From NCBI GenBank assembly GCA_012840395.1, contig DULL01000050.1:1-64000 (forward strand): DNA of 64,000 nt, in the 5' to 3' direction. The position numbers and the translations under genes are program-made. Each line of letters opens with the position of its first letter. Position 1 is the first letter of the stretch. Positions 10,501 through 25,500 of this stretch are shown here, one piece after another. Below the pieces are notes generated by a model. It did no database searches and was not told where the DNA came from. It worked only from the letters and a program-made list of their open reading frames with translations. The DNA comes from Clostridiaceae bacterium. Lineage in GTDB: Bacteria > Bacillota > Clostridia > Acetivibrionales > DULL01.

Positions 10501-13500
10501 GCTGTCCCTTCACCGGCATTGGTAGCTTTTATTATCAGGTCATATATCTCTCCTTCTTGTTTCTCCAGTGCATAGCTGACAAAGAGTTTAGGCTGGGGTT
10601 CAATCTTTATGCGCTGTCCCTTTGTATAACCTTCATACAATTGACCCTCAAGGATAAAGCTGTAGCGTATATATGCAGTATAAGTGCCTGCGTTTTGTAT
10701 ATACTCAGCAAGATCCAGCAGCTTGCTGTCCAGTTCATCATTAAACATTCTGGTTTCGGCAAGGCCCGGGTCGGCATTAAGCTGCCAGAGCACAGAAAGC
10801 TCGCTTTCCGGCATGACTACCCAGTTATAAATTCCATTTCCTAATGAGTCATCATAATCTCCATCCTCAACATCCGGTTCACCCGGTTCGCCAGGTTCCG
10901 AACTGATGGACTTTCCATTTATTGCTATCAAAGGTCTAATGTTAAACCTGTTGTTATATATCCTTGCTCCCTCTGACAATCTGCCATTCTCATCGATGGT
11001 CCCATCAGTTACAATCACTTCTAATTTGACATTTTCCAACAACTTATATTTAGAAGGATTGAACAGGTTAAATTTGGCAGTAAATACTTCCTGCTCGGTG
11101 ACTACTTCCTGAGAGAATGAAAGATCTCCTATAGCTGGTCCTATTTGTTCAGGTTTTTCTTTAGGTACCGAAGTTATGAACTCAAGGAAGTTTTTACTGA
11201 AATACCTGCTGTCTCCTTCGCCCTGTTCATACATCTGCCATGCCCTTAGTTGAGCTTTTGTAGGAGGATACCAGGGATAAGTCCTCTTCTTCTGCGCCGG
11301 CGGAGTCTTTGATTGTTTAGTAAAAGCTGCCATAACTTTTGTCTCCTGCTTGTCGTCAGCAGGTACAGGTACCGATATGGCATCATATGGCTGATAATGG
11401 AGACGTACGGGTACTTTATAAGAGATGCTTTCCCATTCGCCGCTGGTAGTAAAGCGGTTACCTGTAAACTGTATATTAAAATCAAAGATGTAGTTGTCTC
11501 CATAGAACTTAGGTATCCTGTTGTCAGGAATATAAGGTTGTGCTACGGTATTCTTTGGTACTATATGATATTGGTAGACTCCCGTTTCTTCATTATAATC
11601 CAGCTTTAGTACAGTATGGTTGTATCCAAGTATTTTCTCCCATGCAGCAATCCGCTCAGGAGTAGTTCCTTCAGGGAATATAACCTGATAATCCCATTCT
11701 GCTTCCATAGGCAGAATATCCGCTGGATCATAGAATTTTTCCAAATCTACATCCCAGTATATCTCTTCAACAGCTTCAGGGCCAAATTCCCCAAGGCTTA
11801 GCACAGAGGTTCCGCCAACCTGATTCTTAAACCTCAACCTGATTGAACCTTCGGGAAGGGCTTCATCCTGATCAGCTATTCTTGCCTCAACATCATAGAC
11901 ACTTCCTTCAGTAGAAGGATTTCTTACTGCAAAATTGTTGCCCGCTTCAGACAGTTGATAGGTATACCAGAATTCCGAACCTGGGAAGTTTGCTTCCAGG
12001 CTGGGTATAGCCGCAGCCGGAGGCATAGTTGCCCTGAGCACGGCGTCTTCATAATTCCCTCCGGTAACTATGGCTGATTGAGTTTCAATCAATGTTCTAT
12101 AATCATAACTCAAAGTAAATGGTATTTTTTCCATTTGCACAGGCAAGGGTTCGAGATCAATAAGCGCCGGAACTTCCAAGGTCATTTGCACATCATTGTG
12201 ATATGCAGCTCTGGCTGTTAATGTATAGGTTCCTGCCTGTATATTCATAAATGTAACTGTACCGTCATAGTAGGTTGTTCCCCTGTGGACTACAGGAGTA
12301 GCAGGTTGCTCACCCGGTGTGGAGTGAGGTCCATAGAGAGTTACAACCGCTTCAGGAACAGGAATATAGTCCTGATCCACAATCTGTAGTACAATTGTAC
12401 CTACCTTGTCCGGACCTACATATATCGTCAGTGGTACCTTAGCATCTCCTGCGTTGGAGGTAATTATTATTTCATCATTATATGTTCCCGGCGGCACCTG
12501 TATCTCCGGGGTAATGGTCACAAGAATGCTTGCAATAGTATTTTCATCCCTGATGGTTCTGCCTTTAATGGGTAAAACTAATTCTGTACCGCTTGCACTT
12601 ATTGTAACCCATGGTAATTTAGCAGGTGGTGTCACATGGATATCCACGATTGGTGCAGTACCTATATTTGCCACATGAACAATCTGAGTGGAAGTTTCGC
12701 CCGGCTTTAATGCTGCAGCAACAATCTTTCTGGCCTGTTCTCCGTTTACATCAATACTGTACTTTGGTACAGCTTCTTCAACAATGATCTTTACTGACAT
12801 ACTGGTAAAATATCCTTCCCGGGTCTGAACAGTGAATATTGTCTCGTACTCACCAGGTTCAGCATCTGAAGCTGCACTTATTTCCAGAGTAAATGTTTCC
12901 TGGCGGGCAGGTCCCAGAAGCTCTGGAATATTTCCGGTTAATGCTGCGCTTAAGTCCGCACCCTCAGGGAATTGTGAACTAAACTCAAAACCTGTAAGAT
13001 TAATTGTTCCCACATTAGTAATAGATACTTCCTGTTTGACTGAATAGCCCTGGGTAATCTTTATTTCTTGGGGCATGGCAAGGTAAGGCCCCTCAACATA
13101 GAAGACCCTGGAGTTGCTTGCCTTTTCTGCTCCTCCAAAATTGGCGAATGCGGTAAGAGAATAGGTCCCTCCATATCCATAGGGAAGGAGCAGGCTTGAA
13201 GTAAACTTTCCTTCCTCATCCGATACAAGAGGTACAAGCTTTCCTTCTTCTTCATTATATTCGCTATCGCATATAAATTCCTCTTCACCCACTACTCTCA
13301 GCATAACGGGTATTCCCGGCAAGGGATTTCCTTCGGTGTCCAATACCTGCCCGTTCATCAAAATTGGTTCATCCACGTTATAGGTTGTTTTTTCTATGTT
13401 GACAGTTACTGAATAATCCTGTACCAGCTTGAAAGGTATAGCTGAGGCTGCCTCTTCTTCACCTCTCTGTGCAACCACGTATGCCCAGTAATTTCCAGGG

Positions 13501-16500
13501 TCTAGCCCTTCTCCAATTAGTGATGGCTCGATTTCTCCTACGAATGCCCCTTCGAGGATGTCATAAGTCATATTGCCATTCCACAGTGGTTCACCCTCGG
13601 TAATACCCTCGACTACGTTTTCAAAATCATATACATATATTGTTGCTGAAACACCGTTTTCGGGTCCTAAAAGCCTCCAGGGTTCATCCGTTGACCTGGC
13701 AAGCAGCTTAAATACCGGTTTCTCAGCCACAGTCCAGGTTTCTCTTTCGCTCCATCCATCTATTTCAAGAGCACCTGTCACAGTATATACTGTGTTAAAG
13801 GTGGCCTTTTCACGATTAGCAAGATTCACCGCGCCACTTACATCGGCAAATACCGCCAGCTTGTAATAGGGACTTGTGGGTACTGTTTCAGCTTTCCACT
13901 CAATTGTGCCAACGGTAGTCTCTCCGGGCTGCAGTCCGTTTGATGTTATAAAGGATCCCACCTGTTTGTTATTTACAAACAGTGCAGTTGTAAATCCTAT
14001 ATTAATTGGTGCCTCACCGGTATTTTTCAACTGCACGGACGTAATCAATGTATCTCCAAACTTAGCTGTACCGGTAGGCGGTAATGTTTCCACACTCTCA
14101 ACTGTCAATTCCGGCAGTTTAACATACATCTCAGGTGTTACTGCTTCAAATGTGTTATTTTCTTCGTCAGTTTCCTTAATATCATCCCGTTCATCTATAA
14201 TCGCCCTGACTACATTAATTCCCGGTTGTGGTCTGTTCCATACAAAGGCAATATTTGCCTCCTGTTTCCCTCCCAGTTCTCCTATCTCTTTAATGCCTAA
14301 ATATTGTCCTCCGGCATAGAATGTTACAGTGAAGGGGCTATTTGTAGAAGTTTCTCCGTTATTTACCACGGTCGCAAGTATTACCAGCGGCTGCCCCGGT
14401 CTTAGAACTCCGTTATTGGGGCTGAAATCCATGTTTTTGATGGTTATATCCGGATAAATAAGTCTTATATCCGGAGTTTCAATTTCTAAGGCATTGTCCT
14501 CCTGGGAAAGTTCAACCAGATGCGGAATGGGAGAATCGGCAACTACTCTTATTGTATGGATTCCAGGCTTGGTTACCTTCCAGTCCATACCAACAATCAC
14601 TTTGTTTGAACCGGGGCTGGAGGACAGTCCGGGAACTCTTTGAGTCCATACCATTTCATCGTCTATTAAGAAAGCAACGTTAAAGCTTTCGGCATCTGCC
14701 GTACCGTCATTCTCTATTTCTGCGGTAATGGTAACAGTATCATTCCAACCGCATCTTCCGTTTATTGGTCCACCCCAACTGATACTATTTACCTTTACAT
14801 TGGGGAAATAGGCATGATCTGTATCAAGTGGAATACTCCTCTGGTTGTTCTCAAAATCTGCTTCATCCACCGGATGGCCAAAGTCGTTGGCTTTAATGGT
14901 AAACATGTGATTGCCGGGAGTATTCACCCAGGTAAAGGCAACATTTCTGGATTCGCCGGGAGCAATAGGATCCATTATACGCACATAATTCTGATATTTA
15001 TAATCTACATAGAAGCTTACCAGGAAGGGCTTATCAGTAACGGCATATCCACCGTTATAAACTGTACCTGTAACAGTAACAATTTCTCCTTCTTCCGGAC
15101 TATCTGGTGAAATCCGGATATCTGTCACTCTTAAATCTGCCCTTGTTTCCCTTACAGTAATTTGCATTTCTGCTGTACTTGAAGCCCAGTTATTATCCGT
15201 TACAGTTACCTTTACTTTATATGTTCCTGAGTTCAGATACTTGTGAGTAGGTGTCAACCCTCCTGCTGATTCTCCGTCTCCGAAATCCCAGATTGCACTC
15301 ACTATAAATCCATCTTTATCAAAAGAACGGGTACCGTCAAAACGGGTAGGTGTTAATACATCTGTAAAGAAGTCCACCCCAGCATCGGCATAGGGACGGT
15401 AGTTCACCTGCATTAGCGTTTCGCCGGTTGCCTCCGGAGAATCGTTATTTTTAATCCGTGCAATTATCTTGTAATTGCCTCCTTCTTCCGAGGTCCATTC
15501 CGTATAAACATATTGATTATACAAAGGTTCCAGACTGAAGCTTCCCTGCCCTATCTTTATCTCCTGGTCTGAATCCTCTTTTACAATGAAAAACTCTACT
15601 ATGCCGCTTTCACTGTCGCTGCCGGTATTATATACACATGCCCTTATAGACACTTTATCACCTTCATCAGGTAGATGACCTATATCATACCAGACCAGGT
15701 ACCTGTCTTTTTCCCAATCACTGGCAAGACCTTCAAAAGCCCACTGTGCATATTCCACTGCTGTAATCTGGGCACCGCTTCTAAAGTCTACCAAATATGA
15801 ACATTGATAATACTGTTCATTATCCCTGGGTATTTCATCTACGATATAAATGTTTCCGTTGGCCTTCCAAACATTGTTGTAGCTGAGAGTTGCATTTAAG
15901 CTCTCATTGCCCTCTACAATTCTCTGTACCGAACGGATAGAAACTCCAGGGAGAGGATCCTTCAAAAGCAGCACCTGGTAATGTGGAGTATCCGGCGCCA
16001 TGGGATCTCCTTCCGGAGCAGGAACCCTGAACATGAGAGTTCTGTCCAGAGGCTCGGGCTGCTTGGTAACCTCCAGAGACTCCGGTACATATACAGGCAG
16101 TCTTATACCATACTTCATATTAATCAAGTGGCTCGGGAATCCTGTATATCCTTCATCAATCAGTGTCAGTGCCATATCAGGATCCACGGCATCGGCAAAG
16201 AGGTTATCTCTACCTATTATCTCGGTGGTTACGCCCACTATAAGGGGATTTAGCTGCACACCCTTATAATCCCTGTGGCTTAATGTAGCTGTAAATTCTC
16301 TGAATTCTCCCTTGGGTGGTCTACTGTAATCCTGGGTATCTTCGTAAGAAGTCCACTTTACAATCCAATATCCTCCTACCTGGCCGTGTGGAGGAATATC
16401 ACCCAGGGTAAGCCTAAATCCGCCTCCACCATAAGATCCAAAAGAAGTGCCAATTATTCTTATATCCGCCAGGACACCTGCCTGGTTGGATTCAATTTTA

Positions 16501-19500
16501 ATCTGTCCGGAATCGATGGTCAAATTTCTGCCCCAGCCATCTCCGATATTTTCTGCAATTACTCCAAGTCTGAATGGTTCTCCGGCAGTAACTTCCTTCG
16601 GCAGATAGTAATGAAGTATAATCTTTGGTTGTGGAACAATTGTAATCTCTTCTGACTGTGTCTGAGTTTCTACATAACGTCCATCTATATAATATGAAAT
16701 AATAGCTTTTGCAAGATAGACCTGACCATCAGGATCGGTACCTCCCAAACCTTCCCCGGGAATCAGCTGCCAGTCAGCCACCATGGTTTTGGCCGGACTT
16801 AAGGAATCTGAACCGTCCAAAGCAGCCATGCCTGAAAGTCCGGTAGGTATAATAAACATATTTCCTGTTACTTCATTGCCGTCCAGATCGGTAATAACCA
16901 CCCGTACAGATAAATTCTCCAGCGCTTTGCTGCCATAACCGTTTGTAATTTTCAAAGTGGCATTAAAGGCCTGCCTTTCCAGATTGGCTTTCTGGTCCAG
17001 AGTCAATGTCATTATCTCGTATACTCCGGCACCGGTTCCGCTGCCGTCTCCGCTGCCGCTACCAACAGCAGGCGGGCCTCCGCCGGTCATTTTCAATCCG
17101 CTTCCCATATTCATCTCCATTTTTATGGATTCCTCTTCTTCATCTCTTCTGATTTCTATCTCTACTTTTTGCGGTGTAGGATTGCAAAGGGGTATCTTTG
17201 CCTCTATTCCCTCCGGCGGATACATTGGCAGGCCGGTATCAGGATCAAAACTTACATAATTGCCATGGAATCTTATGAAATTCAATGGACCTTTTTCGTT
17301 GTCACTGTTCATAATATAGCGTCCCGGCGCCACCCTGATTTTTATTTTGGCGCTCTCGTGGGCTGCCAGCTCTCCTATATAACCTCCACCCACAATACTG
17401 ATACCTGTATCAGTGAAGTTTTCCCGTACTACCTCAGCCACTACATCAGTAATGGCAATAAGGCTGAGATTGACTACTGTTGCCTCAAAAATCATCGGTT
17501 CTTCAACCTGGGTTGGTATATTAATCCAGGGAGGCATTATCCCAAGCTTAGGTTTAGGCAGGTTTGCTCCAAATACCATCTTTAACTGAATATCATACTC
17601 ATCTGCAATAGTGGTGGGTGTTACAGTCCATTCTATTTTAACCGGTTCATTTTCTACTGTAACTGTAACCAGGGTTGCTTCTGAAGCAGGCATAATCTGA
17701 GTCTCGCCATCTAAGGTCCTGGTACCAAGGGATCGTACAATATATCTGTAATCTCCGATAGGTTTATCATCAAAGGTGGCAATTCCGTTTTCATCTGTCC
17801 GGGCCAAATAATTCTGATAGTAATATGATTCCTTGCCGCCCACAATCTTGACATAGGGTTCTTTGCTTATCAGGGTCACTTCTGCATTGGATACTCTGAC
17901 TCCGCCTTCATCCTGTACCAGGAAACTCACGGAACCGGTGTTGGCGGTTGTCACTTCCACTCCAATATCCAATGATACACTGTATTTCCCGTCTGTAAGG
18001 GTTATCTTATCCTGGTAGTATCCAAGAGGTGTGTTTTCCGGAGGTGAAACCAGAATATCAAAGGTAGTCCATTCACCCGGCTCTAATTCTGTATCTCCTA
18101 AACCTTGTGGTATTACCCAGGGTAATGTGGCAGGAGGTACTATTCTAATATCAGTCATCCTGCCCAGACCTTTATTGGTAAGTTTAACGGTGCGTGCAAG
18201 ACTCTTGCCCGGATTGGAAGCCAGGAAAAATGAATAGGTATCCAATACAGGGAAAGGAACTGCAGGCCGCAGAAGTAATTTTATATTTGTAGTGGCTGTT
18301 GCGCCTTCTGCGGTAGAGAATATAATTTTATATTCCGCCGTATCACTTACATCAAGAGGTGCATTTACGTTCATAATAACACTGGCAGATTCTTCAGAAG
18401 GAATAACTGTGCCCAGTGTTGAAGTATCCAGGGTTACACGCACATTACTTCCCGGAGTAAGATCTATGAGCTGAGCCGTAAGCCCTGTAACAGCTCTGCC
18501 GGTGGTAGGATTAAACACTTCAATTACTACCGGAAATTGTGAATTCTTTGATGCTACAAAAGTGAGGTTGGAAGGTTTAGTGTACAAACCCCAAACAGTA
18601 AAATCGGTGTAACCACAAGACATTTGATCTACCGTTATCTGTGCAAAAAAATCTCCTGGTGCAAATACTTTTGAATATTCAAATCTTCCCTCTTCATCCA
18701 CCTGAACAGGATAATAGGTGTTATCAATTTTTATGGCTGCAGTGGCTATATTTGCTGCCGGTGTACCGTCCTTATAGCGCAATACACCGCTAAATGTAAC
18801 AATTTCTTCACGTTGATATTCATCTTTATCAGTATCTATTAAGCCAATCAACTCCCGGATAATCATTATATCAACATCCTGGGTAACTGTTTCAATTCCG
18901 TCGGTACCTTCCAATATAAGGGTGTACATACCGGTTTCTAAGCGTAAAATAGGTATTTCTCCTTTAAATTCCCTTTTATTGGAATCAAATCCTAAGTAAC
19001 CTGTAATCACTTCTGCATTTTCATCAGCAGGGTCCAGGATATACGAAACACTAATACCCTCTTGCGGTCCCAGTTTATTCGCAGTGTTGCTGCCAAGATA
19101 CAACTCAGCTGATACAGGAATATAATCGCTTCCGGTAGTGTAAATGGCATATCTCAGATCAGGATCTTCCTTTGGAGATTTTACTTTCATCATTAAAGCG
19201 TCTTCTATTTCAAAAGTTCTCTCCCAGACTCTTCTTGTGTCCGGTCCGGGAGGACTTAAGGTCAGCTTGTTTTCATCGTCAATGACAACTTTCACATTGT
19301 GAGTGCCGACCAGGTTTGACCCCCAGGTTAGTCCCACAATGGCAGTGCTGTGTCCTCTTAATCCATCTACACGTCTGCCTGTTACTCTTTCACCATCCAC
19401 ATAGAGGGAAACATAAAAGCTGTCAAAAACTGTGGCTACACTCTGATTGCTTACCCGGACCACAAAACTTACCATTCTGCCATATTTTAACGTTAATGGC

Positions 19501-22500
19501 GACCAGGTAATATCCGTTATTGTAAGATCTGGATAAATCAGTTCAAGTTCGGGAGTTTCCGCTTCTTTTATTGTTCCGTAGTCCCCTTCACAAACAGTGC
19601 TCTGAGAATCGGCAATTACCTGTATTGTATGCACACCCGGGGTAACTGGCCAGCGTACCCAGAGTTCCTTTTCTTCTCCTGCAGCCAGTCTATCCACAGG
19701 CAAGCTCTTTATCAGGATTCCGTCTACCAGGAAATCTACCCAGAAACGGTGAGTTATATCTAAAGCGCTGATATTTGCAACTTTTGTCTCAATTGTCAGG
19801 GAAGTTCCGTCAGTAAGCACGGTTTCCACCGGCCTCCAGGTAATATCTCCTATGGCAAGTTTCGGATAGGTTACAGAAAATTCAGGTGTTTTAACAGACA
19901 TGGAATTATTATTGGTTTCCAGTTCAACTAAAACAGGAACTGGATCATCTGCTTTTGCAGTAATTGTGTGGCTTCCGGAAAGAGGCTTCAGAACAAAACT
20001 GAGATCAAGAGTGCTTCCAGGTGACAGGTAATTAACGTGCTGTTTAGCCTGCCACTGTCCATCTATATATAATGAAACAAAGAATCTTTCTGCAGCACTG
20101 CTTCCTTTATTTGCAATCCTTACACGATATACAAATGGTTCCTCACTTGAAAGCTCTAGCTTGTCATCAGGAGACCAGGTTACAGAAACTACTTCCACAT
20201 CAGGAAAATTCACTGCCTGAGAACTCAAAGCACAGGTTTTTGAGTTGTTTTCAAGAGTAGTTTCCTTTAAATTATCTAATAGGTCGTTGGCTACAACCTT
20301 CAAAACATGAATACCTGGTGTTGCAACCCAGCTAAAGGGTACATTGATTGTTTGCCCCACTTCAAGATGCTGCTCTACTTTTCGGTATCCCATATATTTG
20401 CCGTCAATATAGAAACCTACCAGGAAACCCATATTGGCAGTTCCGTAACCCTGATTTCCAATAGTAACGTTAATTTGCACCGTATCTCCTTCCAGTGGAT
20501 CCAGGGGCATCCAGGAAATATCTGTGACAATCAGGTCAGGGCGGTTTTCACTGACATTGATTGTGGCGGTAGCTTTTGATTCACAATTATCGTTATCGCG
20601 GACGGTAAGTTCTATGGTGTATTCTCCTGGAATTTGATACATGTGAGTTGATATGGAACCTTTTTTCTCAATATTTCCATCCCCTGTACTCCACATGTAG
20701 GATACAATACTTCCGTCATCATCCTTTGAGGAGCTGCCATCAAGAGTTACCATTTCTCCTGATTTTACCGAATCAGGCACAATAATTTCTGCAACTGGCG
20801 GCTTATTCAGCCTGAAGGTCTGCACCGCCTGATTGTTATTTTCATCAATATCTACTGTGTCAGTATCAGTATTGACCTGAGCATATATTCGAGCCGGAGA
20901 AGAAATCCCCTGAGGAACAGTCCAATTAATTACAGCTTCTCCTCTTTCACCCTGACCCAGGACGATTTCAGTCCTGCCGATTTCCTCACTGTTTTCTCCT
21001 TCTCCAAGTGTAAAAATTACTATACCTTTTGCCCTGGCAAAACCAAAGTTTGTAACAATTGCTGCTAATTTTGCACTCCTGCCATAGGCAGGTGCAATGG
21101 GATCAGCTGTCACTTCAAGCATCGCCAGATCACTTTTGGCTGTAGGAATAGCTCCCACCCATTGAGTAAAATCACTGGCATTACCTGCTCCATCAATAGC
21201 TTTTATAATATAGTAGTAAGTTTTTCCATTGATCAACCCTATGTCCCTGTATACCAAACTCCTGGTTTCACCGATCTTTTCAAAAGTACCATTAGGGTCT
21301 TCACTTCTATATATTTCATAGTGGTCAGTATCCTCAGCTATGCTGCGATTCCAGGAAATAGCAAGTTCTCCTCCGCTTTGTGGGTCTGTAACAGTAACTT
21401 CTGTAGGTGCATCAGGAGGAATCCTGTCAATCAAATATCTTTTTATTAAGGTATTTTCTATATTACCATAGTTTATTGCCGTAGCCTTAAGTGCGAAGTA
21501 ACCCGGAGGAAGTGAGGATACATCCCAGTTAAGAGTGGACATATAGGAATTGCCTTCTAATGTCGGAATTACATCAGCTATTTCATGCCAGACCAGATCG
21601 TCGGGAATAAAAGTGGAATCTCCAAGAATAGCAAATTCATACTTTATACTTGCAATTCCTACCAAATCGCTTACCTTTACAGTTATGACAGCATTGCTGT
21701 TAAACCTGCTGAATTCAGCCGGATTTAACTCAGTAATAACAGGCAGGGTGGTTTGATGCAATGATCTGCCGGATACAATATCAGATAATTCACTTTCACG
21801 GTCAAGGTCATTTACCACAGAAACTCTATAATAGTATGTTTTGGCGGGGTCACATTTCTTATCAACATAAACAGTTGAAGTGGTGTAATTGACTATTAAT
21901 TCCCATGAGCCTCCTTCTTCCATACGGTAGACCTTATAGTGGTCTACATCAGCCCTGTTGATAGGTGCCCAGCTTACCACCAGTTTCCACTCTGCTGCAT
22001 CCACTCTCAGATCCTGAGGAGGTGCAGGAGGATTATTTGCCAGGGTATACTCATGTATCCTTTCAGATCTGTTTTCATTTACGTCGACAGCAATAACTTT
22101 CACTTGGTAATTTCCGTCAGGATAGAGAGGCTCTCCTTCAGTTCCTGCAGCCAGAGTATTCCAGAGTAGAACTACATCCTCTTCGCCGGTTGACTCTATC
22201 TCACCCAAAACAGTCCAGACTACTTCACCAGTGCCTGAACCGGCATCTGTATCTGTATCTGTATCTATATCCCCATTACTATCCATACCGGTACCTGTAA
22301 AAGAATAATAGAATATATATTTTTCCACTCCTACATTATCAACTGCATGAACAGTCAACAGTACCTCTCCTCTTAGGGGTGTGCTGCTGAGAGGTTCAAA
22401 TTTATCAATCTCCGGAGGAGTAATATCTTTGCCGGGACGAAGCTGCACAATATTCGACCTGGCACTTTCATTACCCAATTCATCTGCAGCAGAAACTGCA

Positions 22501-25500
22501 TAAAAACTGTCTTCATTGGCGGGCATGGTGGTATCGGTATAGACAGTATCTTTTGTCTGTCCGATAAGTTGAAAGTCCCCTTCGCTGGAAAAGGCTCTAT
22601 ATATATTGTAATGGTCAATATCGTCCAATAGACTTCCAGGCTGCCAGGTAAGAATGACTTTCAGCTCTGACGGACTTCCGGCAAGTACCGGAGCTATGGG
22701 TGCTTTATTGTCAACGGTATATGTTCCGGTAAGAACAGCTTCATTACCGGCTCCATCCCTGGCAGTGGCTTTAATGTAATATATACCATCAGGTATTTGA
22801 TCTAAGGTATACCATATGGTGCTTCCGGAAGTATCCCTCTGTATATCAGTCCATGATTCTCCATCATCTGAGTAGGCAAAATCTACAGCTGCAATACCTA
22901 CATTATCCGATGCTACTACAGCTATGCTTACGTTTCCGTTAACTTTGCTGCCCTCTGCCGGTATAAATCCTGAAATTACAGGAGGAGTTTCATCTGGCAG
23001 GACAATTACTGTATCTGAGATAACAGGCATACTTTCATGTCCATAGGTATCAACGGCAGTTACCTTATATGAATAGTTTCTTCCTGCTTCTACATTAGTA
23101 TCGATAAAGGACAGAAGATTAGTTTCCTTAACAAGTACATATTCTCCTCCTTCTGTACTCCGGTAAAGCCTGTAAAAGTCCAGATCGGCATCATTAACAT
23201 TTTTCCAGGATAAATCTATCCTCATTTCTCCTGCTACGGCATTGATATACTCCGGAGCCTCGGGGGGACTGGTTCTGATATATATAATAGTAGATAATGG
23301 AATACTGACATTGCCAGCCTGGTCAAAAGCACGGATCCTTACTTCATAATATCCGTCAGACAAGCCTGACGTATCCCAGAAATAAGAAACAGTAGTTTTT
23401 ACATTTCTTCCGCTGTCAACCAAAACTGGTTCAAGTTCATACCAGATATTGTTTTCGTTATACGCAAAGGATACTGTTTTTACTCCTATATTATCAATTA
23501 CTTCAGCACTAAGCTTTAATATGTCTCCGGTTCGGGAAGTCTTAAAATTGGATGCAACCGGTGGAGTAATATCGGAAAAAGGAGTAGCTTCGGCAGAATC
23601 CGAACGTTCACCTTCATTTCCGTAAATGTCCACGGCTAAAATCTGGTAACGGTATGGTATTCCTGCTTCTACATTAATATCTTTATATGTTGTAACAGTA
23701 TTTTTAATATTGTCAGCTATAAGTACATATTCTCCCCATTGATCTCCCACATAAGTACTACGGTAGATACGGTAATATTTTATATTAGTTCCGGTAACCG
23801 GCTTCCAACTTATATTCACTTCCACCTCAGCAGGTTCTGCCGCAACTTCAGCTGGTGCAGCCGGTATGACCACATTGGCTGTAAATTCAACCTGGGCGGA
23901 TGCATGGCTTGACAATCCGGTAAGGGTAAATGTATGTGAACCAGGATGGACATTTTTTACAAAACGCCAGCTAATAATGACGTTGCCGTTCATATCTGCC
24001 GCCTTGCGGGCTATAAAAGTATCTCCGTCCATAACGAGTTCAGTGCTCTCTCCTGGTTTATATCCTGAACCTGTAAAGATTAATGTCTCCTCGGGACCAG
24101 CTGTCTCAGGTGACAATGTCAAAACAACCTCGTAATCCTTGACGGTTACTTCTATTTCCACGGATTTTTCGCTTTCATTGCCTAAATCATCAAAAGCCGT
24201 AATAGTGTAATAATATGTGGCTCCAACACTTACATTAGAATCTATATAGGATAATATATTCTTCTCAATAGTCTTAATATTGGTCCATTGACTGCTATCT
24301 GCGTGACGCCGGTAAATCTTATATCCGGCTATGTCATCTGAAATTACAGCACTCCAGGAAAGATTTACTATACCAGAATGTGATAAGGCAGAAAAGCCTT
24401 CCGGCACAGGTGGCGGAGTATTATCCAGTATAAGATTGATAATTATGGAGTCCCTGTTCCCTCCCTTATCAATTACTTCAGCCTTAACCCGGTAAATCCC
24501 GTTCAGACCTGCAGTATTCCACTCGGTATTTGCACTGTAAACATCTCCACTTAACAAAGCAGTAACTTCTTTAATAATAGTCCATTCATCACTATTCTGA
24601 GGTGCATAAGAGAATATAATTTTTTCTACTTTATAATTATCACTTGCTTCAGCAGTTAAATTAACCTTTCCGGAGGTTCTGGTTCCATCTGTGGGACTTA
24701 TACTTAACATTTCCGGAGGGATTGTATCAAATATAGGCTCTGCACTGGCTATTTGTGAAAGGGCACTTTCGTTACCCAGATTATCCACAGAGGAAACTGC
24801 GAAATAAACAGTTTCACCGGGAGTTAGGTCTAACTTGGTTATAGTTGTTATGTCGCTATTAACTGTTGTCCAATAGGCTAAGCTCTCTTCACTGGCACCA
24901 TAGTACACTATATAACCCTTCAAATCCTCTGCCGTAACCGGCTGCCAACTAAGCTGCACAGAAAGCACTCCTGCTATAGCCTCAACACCAGTTGGAACAG
25001 GAGGAGCTTCATTATCAAATCTATATGTTTTAATTAAAGGTTCACTTTCATTGCCCACAGAGTCCCTGGCAACAGCCCGTACCTGTATCTCTCCATTTAA
25101 ATTTGAAGAATCCCATATGAAGGTAGTTGTTCCCATGGTTGCATTGGTAGCAATTTTAATCCATTCAGAACCATCTATAGAATAGGACAGGGTAATGCTG
25201 GATAAGGCAAGATTATCAGTAGCTGTAACCGTTATATTGGATGTTTTTCCGAATAAAGTGCCCTCTTCAGGCTGCATAGCAACAATAGCCGGCGGCACTG
25301 TATCTGATACTGCAGCTGCATAAGCAATGTTAGAATCCATACTGGTTAATCCTACGGCATCAGTTGCAGTGACTTTATAATAATATGTCAGACCGACCTG
25401 AACATTGGTGTCCTGCCAGCTGGTATTGGTACGGCCGTAGTTGGTTCTTATTAAATTATATGGGCCTTCAACACTGTTGGCACGATAGATATAGTAATGG

